This document shows positions 45,205 through 56,063 of a DNA stretch of 64,000 nt, piece after piece. The stretch's first letter is position 1, and each line of letters begins with the position of its first letter. This DNA comes from Methyloprofundus sp. Lineage in GTDB: Bacteria > Pseudomonadota > Gammaproteobacteria > Methylococcales > Methylomonadaceae. The notes beneath the pieces are model-generated. The model did not search any database. It saw nothing but the letters and a program-made list of their open reading frames with translations, and was not told where the DNA came from. Location: the NCBI GenBank assembly GCA_016592635.1, contig AP023240.1, positions 3,451,630 through 3,515,629 of the forward strand. Reading direction: 5' to 3'. Both the position numbers and the translations under genes were made by a program.

Positions 45205-45930
45205 TTAAAGACTAAAATTTTCACCCAAGTACACCCGTCGCACCTCTTCATTCGCAACTATATCTGCTGAAGTACCTTCGGCAATCACTTGACCCGCATT
45301 CAAAATATATGCCCTATCACAAATACCCAGTGTCTCTCTAACATTATGTTCAGTAATCAGCACACCTATATTTCTATTTTTTAAATGTGCAATAATTTTT
45401 TGAATCTCAATAACAGAAATAGGATCGACTCCAGCAAAAGGCTCATCCAACAAAACAAACTCAGGATCAGTTGCCAATGCTCTTGCTATTTCCACCCGCC
45501 TCCGCTCCCCACCTGACAGACCAACACCAATATTATTGCGAATATGCGAAATACTAAACTCATCCAACAATTCATCAATAATAAGTTCTACCTGCCCCTT
45601 ATTTAAATCTTTTCTAAGTTCCAACACTGCCCGCAAGTTATCTGCAACACTCAACTTTCTAAAAACTGAAGCTTCTTGCGGCAAATAGCCCACACCCAAC
45701 TTCGCACGCCTATGCATTGGATAATGAGTAATATCACGCTCATTATAGAAAATATGTCCTGTATCAGCGCGTACTAAACCAACTAACATATAAAAACTTG
45801 TGGTTTTTCCAGCCCCGTTTGGGCCTAACAGCCCTACTATTTCATTACTCTCAACATGCAAAGAAACATCATTTACGACTGTTCGCTTACCATAAACTTT
45901 GCCAATATTTTTTGCTACCAATATAGCCAT
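45205..45930 (-). CDS. lptB: LPS export ABC ATPase LptB
   Basis: LptB powers removal of LPS from the inner membrane as LptB2FG. Walker [21 protein letters not shown]-loop: [13 protein letters not shown]. Signature: [17 protein letters not shown]. Walker [16 protein letters not shown], and the H-loop is [12 protein letters not shown]. The 241 residues are full length. It follows lptA with 5 bases between. lptF and lptG are not here. Confidence 0.97.
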   Translation of the reverse strand: MAILVAKNIGKVYGKRTVVNDVSLHVESNEIVGLLGPNGAGKTTSFYMLVGLVRADTGHIFYNERDITHYPMHRRAKLGVGYLPQEASVFRKLSVADNLRAVLELRKDLNKGQVELIIDELLDEFSISHIRNNIGVGLSGGERRRVEIARALATDPEFVLLDEPFAGVDPISVIEIQKIIAHLKNRNIGVLITEHNVRETLGICDRAYILNAGQVIAEGTSADIVANEEVRRVYLGENFSL

Positions 45931-45935
45931 TATGG

Positions 45936-46445
45936 TTAATCTGCCTTACTTTTTGGCTGTAAAATCACATGCACACGCTTATTTGTCGACGTAGTATCGC
46001 CCGCCTTAAGTACTTCTCTTAGCCGATCATACTCAATACGCTCACTCTTAGTGCTATTCTCCCCCTGCCAGACTACCGCACTTTCTAGTAAAATTAGTAA
46101 CTTAGTCTCAGGAAAATATTCTGCAGTCAAAGAATTACCATGCACATCTTCTTTACCCGCTTCAGGTGTTTGTCTAAATTTAACTGGCCTGCCAGTTGCC
46201 ACCATTTTTTGTATTTCTCTATTTTCTAGATAAACAACCAACTTATCTGCACCTAAACGCATACTCCCCTGTATAACAACCACATCTCCCGTATAAATAC
46301 TAAGCCCTTTTTTTTCATCATAAAAGCCCGCATCAGAATCTACGGTAATTGGCTGCACGCTATCTCCCTCTAGAGCACTTACAGTTGAGCATAGCATAAA
46401 ATTCACCAAAAAAAATAAGTACAATAGCCTTTTACTGATATTCAT
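45936..46445 (-). CDS. lptA: LPS transport periplasmic bridge protein LptA
   Basis: LptA forms the periplasmic bridge that carries LPS to the outer membrane. A signal peptide lies at about 1-25 ([18 protein letters not shown]). The beta-jellyroll OstA domain follows ([45 protein letters not shown]). ATG 46445 is chosen because aaaggaagg lies just upstream; the frame reaches 46475 without support. It overlaps lptC by 14 bases. Confidence 0.93.
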   Translation of the reverse strand: MNISKRLLYLFFLVNFMLCSTVSALEGDSVQPITVDSDAGFYDEKKGLSIYTGDVVVIQGSMRLGADKLVVYLENREIQKMVATGRPVKFRQTPEAGKEDVHGNSLTAEYFPETKLLILLESAVVWQGENSTKSERIEYDRLREVLKAGDTTSTNKRVHVILQPKSKAD

Positions 46446-47001
46446 GCCTTCCTTTAACCTTTGCCAACAATTCAATATAAAGAGGATCCTGATAAAACAA
46501 CTTCAAACCCACTCCTGACATAGTATCCAACTCACTTACCAACTCAGCCCAGTCATCCGTTTCTGCATAATTTCGGTTAGGCTCTAAATGTAAATTAGTC
46601 GTTTCTATCTCAATTGCACGTACTTGCTCCCCTGCCACCCTACTAATAAAAACCGCTCCCTCAAGAAACACCGAATCCCCCCCAGAAGAAATACGCCCAG
46701 TTTGGGCGCACATCCTCCATGGAGGAGCAGGCTCTTTAAAGATGACCATAATTGGCTGCGTCAATTTGGTCTCACCATTTTCGCTATAGTGCTCTAAATA
46801 ATCAGCATCTAATTTATCATGTGGCTTACCTTCCGCATTCATTTGCAACTTACTATACGTAACTGAAAAAAAATCCGTGGTATATTCACTTTTGGCTATT
46901 TGTGGTTCCAATTCCAGTTCAGGAACTAAATTAATGACCCACATTGAAAACAACAAGATAGCAATGAGAAAAACATACCATTTAATAGGATGCTCACGCA
47001 T
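46432..47001 (-). CDS. lptC: LPS export protein LptC
   Basis: LptC is a bitopic inner-membrane protein that passes LPS from LptB2FG to LptA. The membrane span lies at about 9-26 (WYVFLIAILLFSMWVINLVP), followed by the jellyroll domain (DFFSVTYSKLQMNAEGKP, LEGAVFISR). The 189 residues are typical. Sequence conservation is modest, and its place between kdsC and lptA supports the call. Confidence 0.92.
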   Translation of the reverse strand: MREHPIKWYVFLIAILLFSMWVINLVPELELEPQIAKSEYTTDFFSVTYSKLQMNAEGKPHDKLDADYLEHYSENGETKLTQPIMVIFKEPAPPWRMCAQTGRISSGGDSVFLEGAVFISRVAGEQVRAIEIETTNLHLEPNRNYAETDDWAELVSELDTMSGVGLKLFYQDPLYIELLAKVKGRHEYQ

Positions 47002-47048
47002 TATTTAACAAACCAGTATTAAGGAACGAGAATTCAATAACTGAAATA

Positions 47049-47573
47049 TTACGCCAAATAAGCATTAATAATCTCATCCATTTTCCCCTGTGCCTGCAAA
47101 ATAAAGTCACAGACCTCACGCACCGCGCCTTGACCTCCAGAGTGCTGTGTTTGCCAATCTACATAAGGCAAAATTTGGGCATTAGCATCCTGCACAGCAA
47201 TAGCGAGCCCTGCTCTCGTCAAAACAGGCAAATCAATCAAATCATCCCCGACATAAGCTGTCTGCGCGGGCGTACAACCTACTTTTGCAATAATATCTTT
47301 AAACGCAAAACTTTTATCAGACTGTCCTAAATAAACCATCTCAATATCTAAGTTCTTCATCCTTAGTTCAACAGGCCTAGAACTCCTACCTGAAATAACC
47401 GCCACTTGAATCCCTGCCTTCTGTAGCAGTCTTACCCCTAGGCCATCACGCGCATTAAAAGCCTTATATTCTTTACCTTGCTCATCAAAAAATAGTCGTG
47501 CATCCGTCAATACGCCATCAACATCCAAAATTAAGACTTTAATATCTTGTGCTTTTTCGTTTCTATTTTGCAT
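47049..47573 (-). CDS. kdsC: KDO-8-phosphate phosphatase KdsC
   Basis: KdsC is a HAD-family phosphatase that releases KDO for LPS. HAD motif I: ILDVDGVLTDARLFF. Motif II region: VAVISGRSSRPVELRM. Motif IV: YVGDDLIDLPVLTRAG. It has no cap domain, and the 174-180 residues fit the family. ATG 47573 lies just past the kdsD stop; ATG 47591 would overlap kdsD by 17 bases and is possible. The gap to lptC (47002-47048) includes a taaggaacgag repeat motif. Confidence 0.94.
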   Translation of the reverse strand: MQNRNEKAQDIKVLILDVDGVLTDARLFFDEQGKEYKAFNARDGLGVRLLQKAGIQVAVISGRSSRPVELRMKNLDIEMVYLGQSDKSFAFKDIIAKVGCTPAQTAYVGDDLIDLPVLTRAGLAIAVQDANAQILPYVDWQTQHSGGQGAVREVCDFILQAQGKMDEIINAYLA

Positions 47574-47574
47574 T

Positions 47575-48546
47575 CTATATAATTCCAGCATGAACTAAAT
47601 CATGCATATTTAACACGCCAATAACTTTCTGTTGCTCATCCACAACAATTAAAGCATTAATTTTTTTCTCTTCCATTAATTGCATCGCCTCTGCCGCTAA
47701 GGCATCCTGTGTAATGGTCTGACAATTAGCTGTCATCACTTCGACAACAGCAACAGCCTTAACATCAATAGATTTTTCTAGCAGCCTACGCACATCACCA
47801 TCAGTAAAAATCCCAGCCAAATACCCCGGCGGGTCAATTACTGCAGTCACACCCAGTTTCTTAGCTGTCATTTCAACTAAAGCACTCATAATGGTCACAT
47901 CACTTTGCACAACTGGCAAGCTATCGCCCGTATGCATAATATCACCAACCAAAACTAACAAGCGCCGCCCTAAACTACCTCCAGGATGCGATAGAGCAAA
48001 GTCATCACGCGTAAATCCACGCATAGTCATTAAAGTAACCGCCAATGCATCACCCAGCACTAAAGCTGCAGTTGTACTTGCCGTAGGAGCCAAGCCCAAA
48101 GAACAAGCTTCTTTAGCAACTGCATTATTGAGATGGGCTGAAGATAATCTCGCCAACGCAGAATGCTCGCGACCTGTTATCGCAATCATTGGCACCCCTA
48201 AACGCTTAATAATAGGTAACAAGGTCAGAATCTCATCCGTTTCTCCCGAATTTGACAGTGCCAACACGACATCTTGGCGAGTGATCATCCCTAAATCGCC
48301 ATGCCCCGCCTCACCCGGGTGCAAAAAAAAGGCTGGAGTACCCGTACTCGCCAAGGTCGCAGCAATTTTCCCTGCAATATGCCCCGATTTCCCCATGCCA
48401 GTCACAACAACTCGTCCAGCGCATTCCTTAATAATATGACAAGCCTTAACAAAGTCAGTATCGATTCTGGTTAACAAACCAGTAACGGCTTCTGCCTCAA
48501 TAGAGACTACCTCTTTTGCAGCTTTAATTAGCTCACTATCATCCAT
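47575..48546 (-). CDS. kdsD: Arabinose-5-phosphate isomerase KdsD
   Basis: KdsD converts ribulose-5-phosphate to arabinose-5-phosphate for KDO synthesis. The SIS domain (about 35-185) holds VVTGMGKSGHIAGKIAATLA, HPGEAGHGDLGMI and LALSNSGETDEIL. Two CBS domains follow (about 205-320), with GIFTDGDVRRLLEK and GVLNMHDLVHAGII. The 323 residues are normal. It lies 6 bases after the antiporter gene. Confidence 0.95.
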   Translation of the reverse strand: MDDSELIKAAKEVVSIEAEAVTGLLTRIDTDFVKACHIIKECAGRVVVTGMGKSGHIAGKIAATLASTGTPAFFLHPGEAGHGDLGMITRQDVVLALSNSGETDEILTLLPIIKRLGVPMIAITGREHSALARLSSAHLNNAVAKEACSLGLAPTASTTAALVLGDALAVTLMTMRGFTRDDFALSHPGGSLGRRLLVLVGDIMHTGDSLPVVQSDVTIMSALVEMTAKKLGVTAVIDPPGYLAGIFTDGDVRRLLEKSIDVKAVAVVEVMTANCQTITQDALAAEAMQLMEEKKINALIVVDEQQKVIGVLNMHDLVHAGII

Positions 48547-48552
48547 AGCTAA

Positions 48553-49515
48553 CTAAGCAACACTTTGAAAAATGAACCATTGATAGAGCAAATAGGCAGA
48601 TAACAAGCCGCCCCCTTCCCAACGATTAATATTGCCTGCTTTTGAAATACCAACACCTAAAATAAACAAAACAGCTGTAAACCCTAATAATACAGGAAAA
48701 TCACGCGCAATTACGACTGCATCGACAGGGCCTGGCGCTATCAATGCAGGCAAAGAATACACCGCTAATAAGTTATAGATATTAGAACCAATAACATTAC
48801 CTACCGCCAAATCATCTTCACCTTTGAGTACACTACCAATAGAAGCTGCCAGCTCAGGTAAGCTAGTCCCCAAGGCAACAATAGTCAGGCCAATAACAAG
48901 ATCACTGACACCTAATGACAGCGCAATATTGACAGCTGCCCAAACCAGCACTTTAGAACTGATCAATAAGCCAAGCAAACCCACCACAAAATAAAGCCAA
49001 GCTTTGCGATTGGACATCGTCTCAGGTATATCTTCTGCAATCTCTTGCGCCAAAACATCATTTTTACGCTCTGCCATCGCTGAGCGTATCAACCAAAATA
49101 AGAAGACCGCCAAGCCTGACAACATAATAACGCCATCAAGAACACTTAAGCCATCTAAAGCCAGCACATAACACACCACACTAATAAGCATTAAAACAGG
49201 CAATTCCCGTCTTAATAAACCCGAACGGAATGCTAAAGGCGCTACCAATGCCGTACAGCCCAACACTAAACCCATATTAGCAATATTAGAACCAATCGCA
49301 TTCCCTATGGCTAGCCCTGGGTTCCCTTGCATTGATGCTAATGATGAAACTAAAATTTCAGGTGCAGATGTTCCTAAGCCAACAATAGTCAAGCCAATCA
49401 ATAAAGGAGAAACACCTAAATTTCTAGCAATTGAAGAAGTTCCATCAACAAACCAATCAGCCGAAAACACTAAAACAACCAAACCAACGGCTAAAGCAAG
49501 TAAATCAATTAACAT
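48553..49515 (-). CDS. yrbG: Calcium/sodium antiporter (YrbG type)
   Basis: This 320-residue CaCA-superfamily exchanger has about ten spans and the two inverted alpha repeats GTSAPEILVSSLASMQG with GNAIGSNIANMGLVLG, and GTSLPELAASIGSVLKG with GNVIGSNIYNLLAVY. It starts MLIDLLALAVGLVVL. It is the first gene of the LPS block, as in E. coli. The gap to the phosphoketolase (49516-49710) holds its promoter and a weak inverted repeat. Confidence 0.93.
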   Translation of the reverse strand: MLIDLLALAVGLVVLVFSADWFVDGTSSIARNLGVSPLLIGLTIVGLGTSAPEILVSSLASMQGNPGLAIGNAIGSNIANMGLVLGCTALVAPLAFRSGLLRRELPVLMLISVVCYVLALDGLSVLDGVIMLSGLAVFLFWLIRSAMAERKNDVLAQEIAEDIPETMSNRKAWLYFVVGLLGLLISSKVLVWAAVNIALSLGVSDLVIGLTIVALGTSLPELAASIGSVLKGEDDLAVGNVIGSNIYNLLAVYSLPALIAPGPVDAVVIARDFPVLLGFTAVLFILGVGISKAGNINRWEGGGLLSAYLLYQWFIFQSVA

Positions 49516-49710
49516 AATTTTATTGGTTCAAAAATTGCATATTGTGCCATAAAAAAGCCTCACCAGCTCACTTGCACTCGAAAAAACTGCGTAAACCCGT
49601 GTTATAGTCTATTTGCTTTGTGGTGAATCAAAAGGGGATAGAAAATATTACTGCACCGCCTTGCCATTATTTGTAGGGCAGCAATACCTCCCAGTTAAAG
49701 CACATGATAA

Positions 49711-52083
49711 CTAATCAACCCACTTCCAATCACGAATCTCAGGCATATCCTCACCATACTGACGTACATACTGCTGGTGTTCAATTAACTTATCACGCAT
49801 CAGCTGTTTTACATAAACAGCACGATGCCGTATTTCAGGAACACGGTTCAATGCATCAATGGTCAAATGAAAACGATCTAAATCATTCATAACCACCATA
49901 TCAAATGGTGTTGAAGTAGTACCTTCTTCCTTATAGCCACGCGCGTGAAAATTACTATGATTGGGGCGCCTATAAGTCAATCTATGAATTAACCAAGGGT
50001 AACCGTGATAGGCAAAAATAACTGGCTTATCAGGTGTAAAAACATCTTCAAACTCACGATCAGACAAACCATGCGGATGTTCTTCTTGTGGTAACAACTT
50101 CATCAAATTAACCACATTAACCACTCTAATTTTTAACTCAGGTACTTGCTCACGTAAAAGTTTAACGGCAGCCAAAGTTTCTAGCGTTGGCACATCCCCC
50201 GCACATGCCATGACCACATCAGGTTCACCCGTGTCTTGATCATTACTCGCCCAATCCCAAATGCCGATACCCGCAGTACAATGCTTAATCGCACTATCCA
50301 TATCTAACCATTGCTCAGCAGGCTGTTTACCACACACCACCACATTGACATAGTTACGACTACGCAAACAATGATCGGTGACGGATAATAAAGTATTCGC
50401 ATCAGGTGGCAGATAGACACGAATCACTGAAGGCTTCTTATTCACCACATGATCGATAAAACCAGGATCTTGGTGAGAAAAACCATTATGATCTTGTCGC
50501 CATACATGTGAAGATAATAAATAGTTTAAGGAAGCAACAGGTCTACGCCACTCAATATCACTCGTTGTTTTCAACCACTTGGCATGCTGATTAAACATCG
50601 AATCAATAATATGAATAAAAGCTTCATAACAATTAAAAAAACCATGCCGCCCTGTTAATAAATAACCTTCCAACCAACCTTGACAAGTATGCTCGGAAAG
50701 AATTTCCATCACTCTACCATCGGTAGACAAATGATCATCTTCAGGAATGGTTGACTCCATCCAAGTCCTATCGGTTACTTCAAAAGCAGCGCTCCAGCGA
50801 TTGGATGCGGTTTCATCAGGACCAAATAAACGAAAATTTTGCTGCTGTTCATTTTTCTGCATAACATCACGCAGAAACTGCCCTTGTACACGTGTTGCTT
50901 CAGCCTTAACAGCTCCAGGCGTTGGTACATCGACTGCATAATCAGCAAACTGCGGTAAATGTAATTTCTTTAATAATAACCCACCATTAGCATGACTATT
51001 ATCACTCATACGACGCTGATGCTTCGGTGCTAACGCTTTCAACTCTGCTAAAAAGACACCCTTTTCATCAAACAGCTCTTCTGCCTTATAGCTTTGCAAC
51101 CACTCCTCCAATAATTTTAGGTGGTTAGGGTCTTCGCGCACTCCCGAAAAAGGTACTTGATGTGAACGCCAAAAATCTTCAGCTTTTTTACCATCGACTT
51201 CTTTTGGCCCTGTCCACCCTTTAGGCGAACGCAATATAATAATGGGCCATTTAGGGCGTATCGCTTTGCCCGAATCACGAGCTTGTTGTTGAATAGCTTT
51301 AATTTCCGCAATCACCACATCCATGGTCGCCGCCATTTTTTGATGCATGACTTCAGGGTCAGAGCCTTCTACAAAATACGGTTTGTAACCATAGCCGATA
51401 AATAAACTTTCTAATTCCTCTTTAGGCATACGCGCTAAAAGTGTTGGATTAGCAATTTTATAGCCATTCAAATGCAGAATAGGCAAAACCGCACCATCAC
51501 GAATGGGATTTAAAAATTTATTCGAATGCCAAGATGTTGCTAGTGGGCCAGTTTCTGCTTCACCATCTCCCACCACACAACAAGCAATTAAATCCGGGTT
51601 ATCAAACACCGCCCCATAAGCATGGGAAACCGCATAGCCTAATTCACCGCCTTCATGAATAGAGCCGGGTGTTTCAGGTGCAACATGACTAGGAATACCA
51701 CCTGGAAAGCTAAATTGCTTAAATAAGCGACGCATACCCGTTTCATCTTCAGAAATATCAGGATAGTATTCGCTATAAGTACCTTCCAGCCACGTATTAG
51801 CAACTAATCCGGGCCCACCATGTCCAGGGCCGGCAATATAAATTGTATTTAAATCTTGTGCCTTAATCAGGCGGTTCATATGAGCGTAAATAAAATTTAA
51901 ACCTGGGGTAGTTCCCCAATGCCCTAATAGTCTTGGCTTAACATGCTCTAATATTAGAGGCTTCCTTAACAGAGGGTTATCCATTAAATAGATCTGTCCA
52001 ACAGACAAATAATTCGCGGCACGCCAATACGCATGTATTTTGGCTAACTCATCAGCTGATAAAGGCTGTTGATCAATCATCAT
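49711..52083 (-). CDS. xfp: Phosphoketolase (xylulose-5-P/fructose-6-P)
   Basis: This thiamine-diphosphate enzyme splits xylulose-5-P or fructose-6-P with phosphate into acetyl phosphate and a smaller sugar phosphate. Conserved parts are [38 protein letters not shown], the ThDP-binding [20 protein letters not shown], and the C-terminal [16 protein letters not shown]. The 790 residues are full length. A ribosome site (aaggaact) precedes ATG 52083. No acetate kinase or phosphotransacetylase is adjacent. Such enzymes occur in methanotrophs, where they can feed acetyl-CoA from pentose phosphates. Confidence 0.96.
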   Translation of the reverse strand: MMIDQQPLSADELAKIHAYWRAANYLSVGQIYLMDNPLLRKPLILEHVKPRLLGHWGTTPGLNFIYAHMNRLIKAQDLNTIYIAGPGHGGPGLVANTWLEGTYSEYYPDISEDETGMRRLFKQFSFPGGIPSHVAPETPGSIHEGGELGYAVSHAYGAVFDNPDLIACCVVGDGEAETGPLATSWHSNKFLNPIRDGAVLPILHLNGYKIANPTLLARMPKEELESLFIGYGYKPYFVEGSDPEVMHQKMAATMDVVIAEIKAIQQQARDSGKAIRPKWPIIILRSPKGWTGPKEVDGKKAEDFWRSHQVPFSGVREDPNHLKLLEEWLQSYKAEELFDEKGVFLAELKALAPKHQRRMSDNSHANGGLLLKKLHLPQFADYAVDVPTPGAVKAEATRVQGQFLRDVMQKNEQQQNFRLFGPDETASNRWSAAFEVTDRTWMESTIPEDDHLSTDGRVMEILSEHTCQGWLEGYLLTGRHGFFNCYEAFIHIIDSMFNQHAKWLKTTSDIEWRRPVASLNYLLSSHVWRQDHNGFSHQDPGFIDHVVNKKPSVIRVYLPPDANTLLSVTDHCLRSRNYVNVVVCGKQPAEQWLDMDSAIKHCTAGIGIWDWASNDQDTGEPDVVMACAGDVPTLETLAAVKLLREQVPELKIRVVNVVNLMKLLPQEEHPHGLSDREFEDVFTPDKPVIFAYHGYPWLIHRLTYRRPNHSNFHARGYKEEGTTSTPFDMVVMNDLDRFHLTIDALNRVPEIRHRAVYVKQLMRDKLIEHQQYVRQYGEDMPEIRDWKWVD

Positions 52084-52233
52084 TTCCAGTTCCTTAATTA
52101 ATAATAAAAAGCAGTGCTTGGATTATAATTTGTCCATAATTGTAAAGCTAGGCTTAGGGCTTAATTTAGCGGCCCAGTTCCGATTAAGAGAGTAACTAAG
52201 AAAAAACAAAAGGGCTGTTAAAAAAATACGGGC

Positions 52234-52335
52234 ACAAACTTTAAGATGGGGTGCTATAGTGGAGTACGCGCCACGTACCTTTAGCTTAGGTATGTAGTGC
52301 GCACCCTTCACAATGTTTGCCCCATTTTAAGATGA
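52234..52335. repeat. Imperfect palindromic intergenic element
   Basis: Outer arms are ctttaagatggggt and gccccattttaagatg (read on the other strand, cttaaaatggggc). Inner arms are gtacgcgccacgtacct and aggtatgtagtgcgcac, about a 6-base centre. It is non-coding. It lies in the 52084-52447 gap between phosphoketolase and the GGDEF-EAL gene. It resembles a MITE or structured repeat; neither neighbour's start is close enough to suggest a leader. Confidence 0.65.
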
Positions 52336-52382
52336 ACAAACAAATAAGGGAGGAGAATTTTATCAAACTCTGAACAGAACCA

Positions 52383-52456
52383 AAGCTTAGGAACGAGGGG
52401 GAGTCATATCCACAGGTATGGCTTGGATATTATTAAATTTTCGTTCCTTAGTGCTT
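52383..52456. repeat. Inverted repeat with taggaacga / tcgttccta arms
   Basis: Arms are aagcttaggaacga (52383-52396) and tcgttccttagtgctt (52441-52456). An inner pair, atatcca and tggcttggatat, adds a second stem. The right arm supplies the stop codon (TAA 52448-52450) of the GGDEF-EAL gene. The taaggaacga core also occurs near 45006 and 47023, so this is probably a repeat family. Confidence 0.6.
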
Positions 52457-54295
52457 AGAAAATAACTCGACAACCTTTGATGCAGGTAATGGCCGACTTA
52501 ACAAATAGCCCTGAATGATGTCACAACCATGTTGCACTAAATAATCTTGCTGATCTGTAGTCTCAACCCCTTCTGCAACAATTTTCAAGCCCAAACTATG
52601 CCCCATTGCAATAATTGTTTTAGCGATCACCTTATCACTTTCATTAGTCGATAAGTCTTGCACAAAAGATCGATCAATTTTTAATTTTGAAATAGGCAAA
52701 TGCTTTAATTGTGCCAGAGAAGAATGGCCCGTTCCAAAGTCATCCATGGAAATACTAATACCTAAGGCATCTAATTTGTTTAGTTCTTCCAAACTACTCT
52801 GCTGCATAACCAAGCTCTCAGTTACTTCCAGCTCTAACCATTGTATTGGAAAATTAAGACTAGCCAAGACCTCTTGAAATTGTTGAATATTTTCAGTATT
52901 TAATTGCTTAACGGACAAATTAATAGCTAAAGAAAAGTAGGAAATACCACTCGCCCACCACTGCATACACTGTCGACATGCTTCACTAAAAATCCACAAG
53001 CCTAACTCTTTAATGAAACCACTTTCCTCAGCCACAGGAATAAAAATATTAGGTGCTATTAAACCTTTTGTTGGGTGCTGCCAACGCACTAAAGCTTCAA
53101 CGCCAACCAAGTCATTACTTAATTGGCAATACTGCGGCTGATAATGCAATACAAATTCCTGCTTAAGCAAGGCTAGACGCATATCAGTCATCAATTCCAT
53201 ACGATCACGTACTGATCGTGTCAAGTCAACACTATAGAAGCGTGCGCAATTACGCCCTGACTTTTTTGCTGCATACATAGCGGTATCAGCATTGCGTAAC
53301 AACACTTGCGTAGACCTACCATCCTCTGGAAATAAGCTAATACCAATACTGGTGGATAAAGCAAAAGTATGTCTGGCAACTGCAATTTTTTGTTGGAATA
53401 AACTTAAAATTTGCTCGGCAAGGCTCTCAATAACTGCCTGATCGCCTGAATAACCTAATAAGATAACAAATTCATCACCCCCCAAACGTGCAAAAACATC
53501 AGCAGCACTTAAAACACTTTGCACATTCTCAGCAACACGCTGTAAAACTAGATCACCAATATCGTGCCCTTGGGTATCATTAACATCTTTAAAGCCATCC
53601 AAATCCAGCATTAACAACGCTAACGACTGCTTATTAATAATGGCATCTTTAAGCCCAGCAGCAAATTTTTCATTAAATAAGGTTCGATTTGCCAATCCTG
53701 TTAAGGCATCATAATGCGCTAAATCCCAAAGTGACTTCTCCTCCTGTTGGCGCTTAACAATAATACCAACAATATGCGCACTAGTTTCCAGTAGTTGCTT
53801 ATAAAACGCGGAAGGCACTCGCTCTTCAAAACTTGATAAAGCAAACGAACCAATTGCCTTATCTTGCTCCACTTTGACAGGGCATGACCAACATGCGCCA
53901 ATACCAAAATCAGCTGCAAATTGCTGCAAAGTACACCAGCGTTGATCTTTTTTAGTATTCACCACAAATTGCGCTTCACCGCTATAAACAGCCGTACCAC
54001 AAGACCCCGACTGTTCCCCAGGCACTAAACCATTCAATGCAATCACTGCTTCATTTGGAATCGAGGGTGCTGCCAAAACCGTTAAAAATTTGCCACTGGC
54101 ATCAAACATCATGATAGAAGCAACGGCATCAGCAACCATTGCCTCAGCTGCTGTACATAAATCATCAAGAATCTGTTTATAATCAACCCCCAAAGCAACT
54201 TTCTCTAAAATTTCACGCTGCAATGTAAGCAGTTTTTCTGCCTGAGCAGCACTCACTTGATACTCAGAACTTAAAGAAATAATATTCGTTTGCAT
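52448..54295 (-). CDS. GAF-GGDEF-EAL cyclic-di-GMP enzyme
   Basis: The 615-residue soluble protein has a GAF domain (about 20-185; SGSCGTAVYSG, WSCPVKVEQ), a GGDEF domain (about 195-355) with intact FARLGGDEFVILLG, and an EAL domain (about 370-612) with intact VEALVRWQHP, MDDFGTGHSSL, LKIDRSFV and AEGVET. Both synthesis and breakdown of c-di-GMP are thus possible. No membrane span is seen, so the signal is cytoplasmic, sensed by GAF. ATG 54295 is used; a TTG at 54316 is the alternative. No allosteric RxxD site is obvious before the GGDEF. Confidence 0.92.
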   Translation of the reverse strand: MQTNIISLSSEYQVSAAQAEKLLTLQREILEKVALGVDYKQILDDLCTAAEAMVADAVASIMMFDASGKFLTVLAAPSIPNEAVIALNGLVPGEQSGSCGTAVYSGEAQFVVNTKKDQRWCTLQQFAADFGIGACWSCPVKVEQDKAIGSFALSSFEERVPSAFYKQLLETSAHIVGIIVKRQQEEKSLWDLAHYDALTGLANRTLFNEKFAAGLKDAIINKQSLALLMLDLDGFKDVNDTQGHDIGDLVLQRVAENVQSVLSAADVFARLGGDEFVILLGYSGDQAVIESLAEQILSLFQQKIAVARHTFALSTSIGISLFPEDGRSTQVLLRNADTAMYAAKKSGRNCARFYSVDLTRSVRDRMELMTDMRLALLKQEFVLHYQPQYCQLSNDLVGVEALVRWQHPTKGLIAPNIFIPVAEESGFIKELGLWIFSEACRQCMQWWASGISYFSLAINLSVKQLNTENIQQFQEVLASLNFPIQWLELEVTESLVMQQSSLEELNKLDALGISISMDDFGTGHSSLAQLKHLPISKLKIDRSFVQDLSTNESDKVIAKTIIAMGHSLGLKIVAEGVETTDQQDYLVQHGCDIIQGYLLSRPLPASKVVELFSKH

Positions 54296-54369
54296 AGCTG
54301 CTCGATAGCCTTTCAATTTATCTTTATAATGTATAGCATATTCTCAGTAATTTATTGGAAATAAATGCT

Positions 54370-55671
54370 CTATTCCTCAAAAAAACACGTCATCACTTTA
54401 ATCATATATTCATGATCTAACACCCCAGCACTCTCCCTAATACTATGCATCGCCCACATGGCATTACCCACATCAACAGTACGCATACCTAATTTTGCTG
54501 CCGTCATCGGACCAATCGTACTACCACAGGGAATATCGGTTCTATGTGCATATTGCTGATACGGAACCTCAACCTGTTCACACCAACGCATAAACATCGC
54601 TGCCGAAATACTTTCTGAGCTATAACGCTGATTAGCATTTAGTTTAATGACAGGACCTTTATTAACATACACTTTATGCTCTGCCTCATAGGCCGCTGGA
54701 AAATTAGGCTGATACGCATGCGCCATATCGACACTGAACATAAAGCTATTGGCCAATGCCCTTTTATAACCCTCAGTGCCTAGGTCGCTTGCTAACGCGA
54801 TACGCTCTAAAGTATCAGGCAGAAAACTACCATCGGCTCCTTTCGCACTTTCGCTACCGACTTCCTCATGATCAAAAAAAGCACACACCACGGTATTACC
54901 CGAACTTGACACTGAACCAGCCAACAAAGCTGATAAGCCGGCATGACAAGATGCTAAATTATCCAACTGGCTATCCGCATAAAATTCTTGCTCAGCACCC
55001 CAAAATGCACCTTTTTGGGTATCATAAACATTAAATTCCCAAGATAAAATATCTTTAGCTGCTATATTAGTCTTACTGACCAATAAGTCCGTAAATGCAT
55101 CTGCAGGAAGCTGCTCTTGACTACTCATGGCAAACAACAACGGTAACTCTGTCTGCTTGTTTAATTTTAAGCCATCTTCATTGACTGTTCGATTCATATG
55201 AATGGCAAGGTTGGGTAATCGCAGTAATGCCTGCTCAAAATGTAACAATTCTGTTTTAACTTCGCCTGTCGCAGCACGATAACTCACTCGTCCGGCAAAA
55301 CTCAAATCTCGATCGGTAAAGGTGGCTAAAATCGGACCGCCATAAACCTCAACGCCCATCTGCAATAACTCACCTGTTTTAAATAATGCATGCGGTTTAA
55401 TTCTTAACCCAGGCGAATCTGTATGCGCGCCAATAATTTTAAAGCCGTGCTCTACTAATGATTTTTGCCCTGCAACAAAGGCAATAATAGAAGAGTCATC
55501 GCGAATAATGTAATAACGCCCACCTGCCCGTATCTGCCATGCCTCAATCTCAGCCAAACGCTGAAATTTTGCTGCGACTAACTGCTGTTCCATTGTTGCC
55601 ACGGCATGCCAAGGGCTCGGACTGGCATCAATAAAATCTAGTAATTGCTGTACTTGCTGTTGACTGTTCAT
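54370..55671 (-). CDS. apeB: M18-family aspartyl-type aminopeptidase
   Basis: The enzyme is a dizinc aminopeptidase that removes N-terminal acidic residues and forms large dodecamers in known cases. Metal and catalytic parts are [60 protein letters not shown], and [10 protein letters not shown] near the end. The 433 residues are normal. The start overlaps the msrB stop by 4 bases (ATGA). Confidence 0.95.
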   Translation of the reverse strand: MNSQQQVQQLLDFIDASPSPWHAVATMEQQLVAAKFQRLAEIEAWQIRAGGRYYIIRDDSSIIAFVAGQKSLVEHGFKIIGAHTDSPGLRIKPHALFKTGELLQMGVEVYGGPILATFTDRDLSFAGRVSYRAATGEVKTELLHFEQALLRLPNLAIHMNRTVNEDGLKLNKQTELPLLFAMSSQEQLPADAFTDLLVSKTNIAAKDILSWEFNVYDTQKGAFWGAEQEFYADSQLDNLASCHAGLSALLAGSVSSSGNTVVCAFFDHEEVGSESAKGADGSFLPDTLERIALASDLGTEGYKRALANSFMFSVDMAHAYQPNFPAAYEAEHKVYVNKGPVIKLNANQRYSSESISAAMFMRWCEQVEVPYQQYAHRTDIPCGSTIGPMTAAKLGMRTVDVGNAMWAMHSIRESAGVLDHEYMIKVMTCFFEE

Positions 55672-56063
55672 CGTGTTTTTAAATCCAAAGCTGCCGAATT
55701 AATACAATACCGTAAACCTGTTGGCTGCGGACCATCTGGAAATACATGCCCTAAATGTGCAGCACATGCACTACAAGTCACTTCTACACGTTGCATGGCA
55801 CGTGAATCATCCACTACTTCGGTAACGGCCGTAGCAGCTACGATATCAAAGTAACTCGGCCAGCCTGAACCTGAATCAAACTTGCTTGTCGAATCAAATA
55901 AAGCAAGGCCACAACAACTACAATGATAAACACCTTCCTGTTTACAATCAGTATATTTGCCTGTAAACGGCGCTTCAGTTGCACTGCAGCGACAAACATT
56001 ATATTGCTCAGGGCTTAATTTTTCGCGCCACTCAGCATCAGTTAATTGTATTTCGGCAGTCAT
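55668..56063 (-). CDS. msrB: Peptide methionine-R-sulfoxide reductase MsrB
   Basis: MsrB repairs oxidised methionine (R form). Zinc Cys pairs are [11 protein letters not shown] and [14 protein letters not shown]. Other parts are [12 protein letters not shown], and the catalytic Cys is in [13 protein letters not shown]. The 131 residues are normal. Coupled by overlap to the aminopeptidase, it may serve protein repair and turnover together. Confidence 0.96.
   Translation of the reverse strand: MTAEIQLTDAEWREKLSPEQYNVCRCSATEAPFTGKYTDCKQEGVYHCSCCGLALFDSTSKFDSGSGWPSYFDIVAATAVTEVVDDSRAMQRVEVTCSACAAHLGHVFPDGPQPTGLRYCINSAALDLKTR

Noticed and set aside
44992..45208. 66- and 81-codon frames between rpoN and lptB on opposite strands
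   Set aside because: Both are explained by the large palindrome at 45005-45175. They have no family match.
47891..48439. 182-codon plus-strand frame opposite kdsD
   Set aside because: It is antisense to a clear kdsD gene, without a ribosome site or known domain.
52123..52311. 62-codon minus-strand frame before phosphoketolase
   Set aside because: It lies across the palindromic element, has no ribosome site and shows no family features.
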